Positions 8,216-13,525 of a stretch of DNA of 13,525 bases are shown here, piece by piece. Position 1 is the first letter of the stretch, and every line of letters starts with the position of its first letter. Position numbers and translations under genes: made by a program. Origin of the DNA: an uncultured Lachnospiraceae bacterium (lineage in GTDB: Bacteria; Bacillota_A; Clostridia; Lachnospirales; Lachnospiraceae). The notes under the pieces were generated by a model, which searched no databases, was not told the DNA's origin, and was given only the letters and a program-made list of their open reading frames with translations. The DNA lies in the NCBI GenBank assembly GCA_910585655.1, contig CAJUFW010000088.1, forward strand, positions 1 to 13,525, in the 5' to 3' direction.

Positions 8216-9154
8216 ATGCCAACCACTGCTTTTTTTCTATTTTTGTCTTTCCTTTTGGGAAGTCTTTTTTCTGCCCTGGGAACCTTTTTCTACTTCCGCC
8301 GTCAATACCGATTCCTGACACAAGCTATCTGCAACGATTTAGACGGTATTATTTCCTCTTCCTACTCTCTTCAAAGCGCAGAACTGGAAACGCAGTCCTC
8401 TAAAATCCGGGCAAAGCTGGAAGCGATTTCTTCTTTTGCAGAATATTCCAGAAAAGAAACTATGCTGCGGCTTCAGGAGGTGCAGCAGATGGTTTCCGAT
8501 ATTTCCCATCAGCTGAAAACTCCCCTTTCCAATGTTCTGCTTTACAGCGACACCTTAGAAGCCAGCGGGGAGCTGGGAGAAGAGGGGCAGCATTTCCTTT
8601 CGATCATGCAGGGGCAGCTTTACAAGCTGGAATTCCTGATACAGTCTTTGATCAAAATGTCCCGGCTGGAAAGTCATATGCTGGTTTTGCAGACGGAAAC
8701 CACTCCTTTTTTTCCGATACTTTCCAGGGCAATTTCCGCTATCCTGCCTGCTGCCGACAAAAAAGGTCTGACGATCCAGGTACATTGCCCCGAACAGCTT
8801 TGTCTTCATTTTGATCCGAAGTGGACAGAAGAAGCGATTTTCAATGTGTTGGATAATGCAGTCAAATATACTTCTTCCGGCAGCATTACCGTCCTTGTGG
8901 AACCCTGGCAGCTTTATACAAGGATTTCGGTAACGGATACCGGAATCGGTGTCGATCCGAGGCACCAAAACGATATTTTCAAGCGGTTTTACCGGGAACA
9001 CCGTGTTCATCATGAGGAGGGCGTCGGCATCGGCTTATACCTGACAAGGGAAATTTTAGAACGGCAGGGCGGTTATATCACGGTTTCCTCCTCGCCTGGA
9101 AAAGGAAGTTGTTTTTCTTTATTTCTGCCGAATAAGAAAACGTTACAAAATTGA
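8216..9154 (+). CDS. sensor histidine kinase with a single membrane span and no sensor domain
   Basis: A 312-residue kinase partnered with the preceding regulator. One hydrophobic segment (about residues 5-26) is followed at once by FRRQYRF on the cytoplasmic side, so there is practically no extracellular region and no recognisable HAMP or PAS domain. A helical linker (about 30-90) leads to the phospho-acceptor His98 in SDISHQLKTPLSN. The ATPase domain has the N box NVLDNAVKYT, G1 DTGIGVDP and G2 GVGIGLYL. AAAGGA at 8202-8207 is eight bases from the ATG. Kinases of this build beside ABC transporters generally cannot sense alone and report the state of the transporter (BceS logic; BceS itself has two spans). 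That role is inferred; kinase identity is certain. Confidence 0.92.
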   Translation: MPTTAFFLFLSFLLGSLFSALGTFFYFRRQYRFLTQAICNDLDGIISSSYSLQSAELETQSSKIRAKLEAISSFAEYSRKETMLRLQEVQQMVSDISHQLKTPLSNVLLYSDTLEASGELGEEGQHFLSIMQGQLYKLEFLIQSLIKMSRLESHMLVLQTETTPFFPILSRAISAILPAADKKGLTIQVHCPEQLCLHFDPKWTEEAIFNVLDNAVKYTSSGSITVLVEPWQLYTRISVTDTGIGVDPRHQNDIFKRFYREHRVHHEEGVGIGLYLTREILERQGGYITVSSSPGKGSCFSLFLPNKKTLQN

Positions 9155-9272
9155 TACCTTTTTTTCTATATCCTGAGAGAATTTTGAAATATTGCCGCGT
9201 TACAATCCAATCAAAGCTTAAAAAAACATTCCAAAAGAACAGGCTTTAGAAAGAAAGGAGTTATACAACATC
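9155..9272 (+). promoter_or_regulatory. 118-base gap before the ABC genes, probable separate control
   Basis: The gap between kinase and ATPase genes is longer than other gaps in the cassette. CGTTACAA occurs at 9198-9205, overlapping a -10-like TACAAT (9201-9206), and also at 9141-9148 in the end of the kinase gene. No good -35 lies upstream, as is usual for activator-dependent promoters, and no terminator is visible. An AAAGGAG ribosome site at 9254-9260 serves the ATPase gene. It may be where the response regulator acts, but this is weak. Confidence 0.3.
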
Positions 9273-9950
9273 ATGAGTATTGTAACAGCAACGAATTTAA
9301 AAAAGTATTATGGAACCGGAGATTCCGCCGTCAAAGCCTTAAACGGTGTTGATTTATCGGTAGAAAAGGGAAGCTTTACGACTATCGTCGGTTCCAGCGG
9401 CAGCGGAAAATCGACTCTCCTGCATCTGTTGGGCGGGCTGGACACTCCTACAGAGGGAAGTGTTCGGGTAGCCGATCGGGAACTGGCTGGCATGAACGAC
9501 AACGAGCTGACGCTCTTTCGCCGCAGACAAATCGGCTTTGTATTTCAGTCCTTTAACCTTGTTCCGATGCTGACAGTATATGAAAATATCGTCTTGCCGC
9601 TGGAACTGGACGGAAGTAAAATCGACCATGATTTTATTATGGAAATTGTCTCTATGATCGGTATGGAGGAAAAGCTTTCCAGTATGCCGAACCAGCTTTC
9701 CGGCGGAGAGCAACAGCGGGTGGCGATTGCCAGAGCCCTTTCTACCAAACCGGCTATCCTCCTGGCAGACGAGCCGACCGGAAACCTGGACAGCCGTACC
9801 AGCCAGGACGTCCTGGGACTGTTAAAAAGCTTTGGCACACGCTTCGGGCAGACCATTATTATGATCACCCACAATGAAGCGATTGCCCAGCTTGCCGATA
9901 CCATCATCCGTATTGAGGACGGAAAAATCGCAGAAAGCAGGTGGAACTAA
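9273..9950 (+). CDS. ABC transporter ATP-binding protein, MacB/LolD/BceA family
   Basis: A 225-residue cytoplasmic ATPase, full length for its family. Motifs are Walker A GSSGSGKST (40-48), Q-loop VFQSFNLVP, signature LSGGEQQR (142-149), Walker B LLADEPTGNLD with Asp166 and Glu167, and switch His200 in MITHN. All catalytic residues are present. The FQSFNL and DEPTGNLD forms are characteristic of ATPases that drive FtsX-type mechanotransmission permeases rather than uptake or classical export systems. An AAAGGAG ribosome site ends 12 bases before the ATG. The stop codon overlaps the permease start (TAATG, 9948-9952), so the pair is coupled. With the regulator and kinase upstream it forms a four-gene cassette of the kind often involved in resistance to cell-wall-active peptides; the substrate is not known. 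Confidence 0.93.
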   Translation: MSIVTATNLKKYYGTGDSAVKALNGVDLSVEKGSFTTIVGSSGSGKSTLLHLLGGLDTPTEGSVRVADRELAGMNDNELTLFRRRQIGFVFQSFNLVPMLTVYENIVLPLELDGSKIDHDFIMEIVSMIGMEEKLSSMPNQLSGGEQQRVAIARALSTKPAILLADEPTGNLDSRTSQDVLGLLKSFGTRFGQTIIMITHNEAIAQLADTIIRIEDGKIAESRWN

Positions 9951-12439
9951 TGAATATGGATTACAATTACAATCAGGCAGTTATCCGCAAGCTTGCCAAA
10001 CGGAGCCAAGCCAAAAACCGTGCAAGAAACTTTTTTGCCTGCCTTGCCATCACGCTTTCTACCACATTGATTTTCGCTTTCCTCCTCTATCTCGACGGAA
10101 CCCAAACCGAAAAACTTCGGTGGCAGGCAGACAGCAAACATGTCACTTATGAAAACATTACATTGTCCCAATTAGAACAGCTTCGCCAGGATCCCCGAAT
10201 CGCCTGGGCAGGCGGAGAACTGACCGTCGGCAGTAAAAAAGTCGGCTCTGTCCGTCTGACGGTTGCCTGGCTGGAAAAGGAGAACTTGGAAAACGATCGT
10301 ATTCCCTATAACGGAGCGTTTCCGGAAGAAGCACTGGACATTATGGTATCGCAAGAATACCTGGATTTCCTAACAGAACCTGGAACGATAAACCCTGGTG
10401 ATAAGCTTTCTCTTGATCTGGGCGATGGTATCATGCGTGATTACTGCATCAGCGCTATTTACAACAAAGCCTCCAAGAGCAAAAACAGTCAAAAGATCTA
10501 TGTTTCCCTGCCTTGTGCCACTATGCTGCTAAAGCAGTCCTACCAGCCTGGAAACGAACAGATTGACGCCATTGTCTCTTTAAAAAACGCGGTTCATATG
10601 AGTCTTGGAGAAGCCACTGTTCTCACCGCTGACATTGCAGATACAACCGGCATTTCCAAGGAGCAAATTAAAATAAACGATATCTTTTTTACTACGACTC
10701 CGCTCTCTAAACTGACCATGGGCGACTATCTGACTTTCTTTACTGTTACATTGCTGATTTTAGTCGCAGCCGGAATCGTTATCCATACGGTTTTCTACAT
10801 TTCCATCGCCGGACGGGTACGGGAATACGGGCAGCTCCGTACCATCGGTATGACAAAAAAGCAAGTCCGGCAACTGATTTTAAAGGAGGGAACCGCTCTT
10901 GCCTTACGGGGAAGTCTGGTTGGGCTTTTGCTTGGCGGTATATTAGGCTATGTCCTTGTTCCTGGCGGCTTTGACCTTCTACGCTGCCTGTGCGCGGCTC
11001 TTCCATGCGCCATGCTTGCCTTTGCTGCCGTTCTGCTTTCCCTCTGGAAGCCGGGAAGTATCGCGGCATCTACCGCTCCGATTGCCGCTTTAGGGTATTC
11101 CGGATATTCGGAAGCTTCAAGCCCTCTAAAAAGCTTCCGGCAGTCAAAGCAAAAAAGGAAACCTCTTACCCCGGATTATCTGGCTTCCCTAAACCTTAAA
11201 CGGAACCGGAAAAAGCGGATTCTTACGCTTTGCTCCCTGATGCTCTCCGGTATCCTGCTTGGTACGATTGCTTCCTATGTTGTCTCTTATGATCCGACTG
11301 CTATTGTAAAATATTCCTTTCCAAACGGAGAATATCAGCTTATGGTCAGCCAGGATTCCGGGTTTGACGGCGACAACAGCTTAGACGGCAGAATGAAATT
11401 ACAATCCTCTCTACAGGCAAACGGCTTTTTGGGAGAAACCCTTCAGACAGAACTGCAGAACCAAAAAGGTGTCGCAAATGCCCAGCCCTGGCGGTTTTTG
11501 TTCGGCACAACTTCCCTGTTTGCTACTCCGGAAGCAGAAGATACCTCACTCTTTTTGAATGGTATTTCGGAATCGGATTTTGCCCTGCTCCAACAAATGT
11601 CCTATGAAGGTCCGGATTCCTATGAAGAACTTTTCACACAGTATGGGCTTATCGTCATCAACGAAAACCTAAGTCAGCTCCTAGAGCATCCACTTTCCAT
11701 AGGAGATATCGTTCCTTTCCGCTTTTATGACGGAAACGGAACACTGCGGGAAGAAGAACTTCCAGTCATTGCCGTCGTCCGTACGGCTGCCTGGCGGCAG
11801 AAAAACCGCGCCGCATCCTTGCCGCTTTCCTTGATGGGCAGCTCCTTTATGATGCCTAACAGCAGTCTGGATCAATTTGCAGGCATGAATACTACTTATG
11901 GCTATGAAATTAAAACAGAACCAGGTGCGGAAAAAGCAGTTGGCGCTGCTTTAGAAGAACTGTATGGTCCGGAGGAAAACCTCTACCTGGCTTCCAAATC
12001 AGAAAATGCCGCCTACTACCAAAACCGATACCGTTCCACACAAATCATCCTCTACAGCTTAGCCGGATTCCTGGTTGTTTTTGGTGTCATCAACCTGATC
12101 AATACGCTCTTTACCAATCTGTATTCCCGCAAGCGGGAACTGGGAATCCTCCAGGCAGTCGGTATGACGCAGACGCAGCTTCGTCGTATGCTCAGCCGGG
12201 AGACAACCCACTATACCGGAATATCCGCCTTTTGTACCCTACTGCCGGGCGGTTTCCTCGGCTATGCGCTGGTAATGGCACAGCTTCTGGCTGGATATGA
12301 TATGAGCTACGCCTATCCCTGGGTTCCGGTATTGCTCTATATTCTGCTCCTGTTTCTTCTGCAGCGTGCTATTACCTATTATGGAGTGAAAATGCTGCAA
12401 AAGGAAAGCCTGGTAGAACGAATGAAAATAGTGTCATAA
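9950..12439 (+). CDS. FtsX-family ABC transporter permease with two extracellular domains
   Basis: An 829-residue membrane protein. Eight spans are visible at about 28-48, 260-284, 313-335, 342-366, 424-446, 697-721, 757-780 and 790-811. Two large outside regions lie between spans 1 and 2 (about 50-258) and 5 and 6 (about 447-695). Each half ends in an FtsX motif: REYGQLRTIGMTKKQVRQLI and RKRELGILQAVGMTQTQLRR. This duplicated 4+4 layout differs from BceB, which has ten spans and one ectodomain. I chose the ATG at 9950, which overlaps the ATPase stop as TAATG and sits five bases after AGGTGG; GTG at 9941 is inside that ribosome site, and ATG 9956 is also possible. It should use ATP hydrolysis in its partner to move or detach an envelope-located substrate, and may pass the signal to the kinase. 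Substrate unknown. Confidence 0.9.
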   Translation: MNMDYNYNQAVIRKLAKRSQAKNRARNFFACLAITLSTTLIFAFLLYLDGTQTEKLRWQADSKHVTYENITLSQLEQLRQDPRIAWAGGELTVGSKKVGSVRLTVAWLEKENLENDRIPYNGAFPEEALDIMVSQEYLDFLTEPGTINPGDKLSLDLGDGIMRDYCISAIYNKASKSKNSQKIYVSLPCATMLLKQSYQPGNEQIDAIVSLKNAVHMSLGEATVLTADIADTTGISKEQIKINDIFFTTTPLSKLTMGDYLTFFTVTLLILVAAGIVIHTVFYISIAGRVREYGQLRTIGMTKKQVRQLILKEGTALALRGSLVGLLLGGILGYVLVPGGFDLLRCLCAALPCAMLAFAAVLLSLWKPGSIAASTAPIAALGYSGYSEASSPLKSFRQSKQKRKPLTPDYLASLNLKRNRKKRILTLCSLMLSGILLGTIASYVVSYDPTAIVKYSFPNGEYQLMVSQDSGFDGDNSLDGRMKLQSSLQANGFLGETLQTELQNQKGVANAQPWRFLFGTTSLFATPEAEDTSLFLNGISESDFALLQQMSYEGPDSYEELFTQYGLIVINENLSQLLEHPLSIGDIVPFRFYDGNGTLREEELPVIAVVRTAAWRQKNRAASLPLSLMGSSFMMPNSSLDQFAGMNTTYGYEIKTEPGAEKAVGAALEELYGPEENLYLASKSENAAYYQNRYRSTQIILYSLAGFLVVFGVINLINTLFTNLYSRKRELGILQAVGMTQTQLRRMLSRETTHYTGISAFCTLLPGGFLGYALVMAQLLAGYDMSYAYPWVPVLLYILLLFLLQRAITYYGVKMLQKESLVERMKIVS

Positions 12440-12450
12440 CATTTATCCTA

Positions 12451-12479
12451 TTTCCAACTCTTCGGATTTGTGATAAAAT
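12451..12479 (+). promoter_or_regulatory. extended -10 promoter of the zinc-ribbon gene
   Basis: TTTCCA (12451-12456), a 17-base spacer and TAAAAT (12474-12479), immediately preceded by TGA, which supplies the extended -10 TG. The start would be near 12486, leaving a leader of about 100 bases that contains the hairpins described separately. This makes the zinc-ribbon gene independent of the ABC cassette. Confidence 0.5.
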
Positions 12480-12499
12480 ATTATGAAAATAAGAATCCT

Positions 12500-12515
12500 G
12501 CCCAGAGGGCTTTTT
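12500..12515 (+). terminator. small GC hairpin with T5, possible weak terminator or attenuator
   Basis: GCCC (12500-12503), loop AGA and GGGC (12507-12510) are followed by five T residues (12511-12515). The stem is only 4 bp, weak for a terminator, but it is the sole candidate after the permease stop. Its T run is also the 5' edge of the large palindrome, so the two structures share bases. Confidence 0.35.
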
Positions 12516-12557
12516 GTATGATAGGGAAGTTTGGAGAACTTTCCTATCATACAAAAA
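12511..12557. repeat. 21-bp palindromic hairpin element
   Basis: The arms 12511-12531 and 12537-12557 are inverted copies of 21 bases (the left begins TTTTTGTATGATAGG). There is one difference at 12526 that would still form a G-U pair in RNA, and the loop is TGGAG. No T run follows on either strand, so it is not a normal terminator. It lies in the leader of the zinc-ribbon gene, 13 bases before its ribosome site. The near-perfect symmetry suggests a small dispersed palindromic repeat of REP/MITE type or an RNA stability element. Only one copy is in the window. Confidence 0.75.
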
Positions 12558-12585
12558 CAGGCAAGGCGCCAAAGGAGACCGGAAT

Positions 12586-13188
12586 ATGAAACGAGTTGCA
12601 GATAAACCTTATTTTACGTACTCTGTCTATCCCGCTTTGACATCAGAATTGAATTTGAATGTGAAATGCCCTAAGTGTCACGGCTTTGGTATTATAACAG
12701 CACAAAGAAATACCGCCCTTTTCAGATGTACCAATTGTGGGTATAGAAAGGAAAAGGAGCGCACTCGTTATCGTTATGATGTGCATAACCAATGTAAATC
12801 CTGCGGCAGATATTACCGCATTGATATCCAGGATACAGATAAACAGCACTTTCCGGTTCTCCATGTTGCCTGTCCGTTTTGCAAGACCATAATGCCTGGT
12901 AAGGTCCACAAAACGCCAGAAGCCTTTTACTGCTTCGGAGATATTAAAAACGGCTATGAACCATTCTTCGGATTGGAGCTTTGGTTTCTCTCCAGCTTCC
13001 AGAATAAGCCTGTCTGGGCGTTAAACCGACACCATCTTGCTTATTTGATTGACTATCTAAGCGCCGACCTGCGGGAAAGACCTGCCGGGTATCAGGTAAA
13101 GAAAACACAGGCAGACCATCTCCCGGCTTTTATGAAAACCGCGAAAAACAGGGAACGGATTGTCAGGGTGTTAAAGAAAATGCAATAA
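12586..13188 (+). CDS. double zinc-ribbon protein of unknown function
   Basis: A 200-residue protein I do not recognise as a named family. Two four-cysteine zinc ribbons are clear: C28-P-K-C31 with C48-T-N-C51, and C70-K-S-C73 with C96-P-F-C99. The C-terminal half (about 105-200) has no cysteine pairs; it contains an aromatic stretch (YEPFFGLELWFLSSFQ) and a Lys/Arg-rich tail. No signal peptide or membrane span is present, so it is probably cytoplasmic and may bind nucleic acid; that is inferred from the ribbons only. I chose the ATG at 12586 because AAAGGAG (12571-12577) is eight bases away. The frame stays open back to an ATG at 12514, but that lies inside the palindrome and has no ribosome site. 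Its own promoter and leader set it apart from the ABC cassette, and no neighbour explains its role. Confidence 0.8.
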   Translation: MKRVADKPYFTYSVYPALTSELNLNVKCPKCHGFGIITAQRNTALFRCTNCGYRKEKERTRYRYDVHNQCKSCGRYYRIDIQDTDKQHFPVLHVACPFCKTIMPGKVHKTPEAFYCFGDIKNGYEPFFGLELWFLSSFQNKPVWALNRHHLAYLIDYLSADLRERPAGYQVKKTQADHLPAFMKTAKNRERIVRVLKKMQ

Positions 13189-13205
13189 ATGTTTATGTAA
13201 TATGA

Positions 13206-13236
13206 AGAGGACAGCATCCGCAAGGTGCTGTCCTCT
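13206..13236. terminator. hairpin downstream of the zinc-ribbon gene, no T tract
   Basis: AGAGGACAGCATC (13206-13218) pairs with GGTGCTGTCCTCT (13224-13236), with one G-U pair and a 5-base loop. It lies 18 bases after the stop and is a stable 13-bp stem, but only GATAATATC follows on the plus strand and no clean T run follows on the minus. It is probably a 3' end or RNA-processing structure rather than a standard intrinsic terminator. Confidence 0.5.
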
Positions 13237-13442
13237 GATAATATCTGGCGTTCTTGATTTCAGTCCTTTTTGTCAAGTAAGGCAAAAATTCTTTGAACTT
13301 CAGGGAAAGAGGAATTGTTTTCTGAAGGCTGGTGGTGTATAATTTAACCTGTATCGGTATAGTTTCCAGTGTGTACCTACACCCAAACATGAGTTGCAGC
13401 TAAAATGGACAAGACCGAACGATGGGAAAGGGATAACTTGCG
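13237..13442 (+). promoter_or_regulatory. non-coding stretch with a promoter for the right-edge gene
   Basis: No convincing gene is seen here. A plus-strand promoter is suggested by TTGTTT (13315-13320), 17 bases and a consensus TATAAT (13338-13343), starting near 13350. Its -35 is flanked by inverted arms CTTCAG (13298-13303) and CTGAAG (13322-13327), a possible operator or hairpin. An unprompted 13-codon reading frame (ATG 13405 to TGA 13446) overlaps the downstream ATG as ATGA. AAAGGG at 13427-13432 is the ribosome site of that downstream gene. Confidence 0.45.
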
Positions 13443-13525
13443 ATGAAAATATTTGACAATATCACAGATATCGTCCGGGATGACTTGAAAGAAACGATAC
13501 AGCGTGGCAGCAAGGTTTCCATAGC
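13443..13525 (+). CDS. start of a probable SNF2/DEAD-type helicase with PLD-like N-terminus (partial)
   Basis: Only the first 27 codons are present. They begin MKIFDNITDIVRDDL and continue to RGSKVSIA at the right edge. This opening resembles, from memory, the N-terminus of large SNF2/DEAD-type helicases that start with a phospholipase-D-like domain, where the motif is followed by an AACFS-type stretch; those helicases are often found in mobile elements and defence regions of Clostridia. The ATG follows AAAGGG by 10 bases and overlaps the stop of a 13-codon frame. The start site is well supported. The family call rests on a short peptide and could be wrong; the catalytic part lies outside the window. 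Confidence 0.5.
   Translation, partial: MKIFDNITDIVRDDLKETIQRGSKVSI

Noticed and set aside
9941..9949. GTG start for the FtsX permease at 9941
   Set aside because: The GTG is part of the AGGTGG ribosome site; ATG 9950, overlapping the ATPase stop as TAATG, is the better start.
12372..12572. Minus-strand open frame of 66 codons across the permease end and palindrome
   Set aside because: It exists because the palindrome is open on both strands and it overlaps the permease; no ribosome site and no recognisable protein features.
12514..12585. In-frame upstream extension of the zinc-ribbon gene starting at ATG 12514
   Set aside because: The start lies inside the 21-bp palindrome, has no ribosome site, and the extra 24 residues are simply the translated repeat. 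ATG 12586 has AAAGGAG at the right distance.
13193..13390. Minus-strand open frame of 65 codons
   Set aside because: No ribosome site, no family resemblance, and it covers the hairpin and the plus-strand promoter region.

Overview
The window looks like chromosome of a low-to-mid GC Gram-positive Clostridia member, most likely Lachnospiraceae. The indications are strong AGGAGG-type ribosome binding sites, a lipoprotein solute-binding protein, Bacillota-type heterodimeric ABC exporters, an OmpR-type regulator/kinase/FtsX-ABC cassette, and sigma-A-like promoters. This placement is inferred from gene content; no rRNA or marker gene is present.

Layout. (1) Minus-strand block, about 1-3561, read right to left: a cupin-AraC regulator (3561-2707), a membrane-anchored AraC regulator (2710-572) overlapping it by ATGA, then the 5' part of a solute-binding lipoprotein (425-1, continuing off the left edge). 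The lipoprotein has its own well-formed promoter. Upstream of it lie three TTTGCAAA palindromes spaced exactly 18 bp apart, a candidate activator array. (2) A divergent control region (3562-3719) with a perfect 12-bp palindrome. (3) Plus-strand heterodimeric ABC exporter genes (3720-5507 and 5509-7302), one degenerate and one catalytically canonical half, closed by a textbook terminator (7309-7349). (4) A regulator/kinase/ABC cassette (7457-12439): OmpR-type response regulator, a kinase with a single membrane span and no sensor domain, an ATPase, and a two-ectodomain FtsX-type permease whose start overlaps the ATPase stop (TAATG). (5) A zinc-ribbon gene of unknown function (12586-13188) with its own extended -10 promoter and a leader holding a 21-bp palindrome. 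(6) A non-coding stretch and the first 27 codons of a probable SNF2/DEAD-type helicase (13443 to the right edge), possibly the start of a mobile or defence region.

How the parts may work together. The left block resembles a carbohydrate-uptake locus in which a membrane AraC sensor switches on a solute-binding protein. The cupin-AraC protein is well placed to control both its own operon and the divergent exporter. The middle cassette resembles antimicrobial-peptide or cell-envelope stress modules, where the kinase senses through its partner transporter. The right end shows no functional link to the rest. Nothing here is clearly a wholly new system. The points most worth checking are the 18-bp operator array, the palindromic leader of the zinc-ribbon gene, and the uncharacterised zinc-ribbon protein itself.
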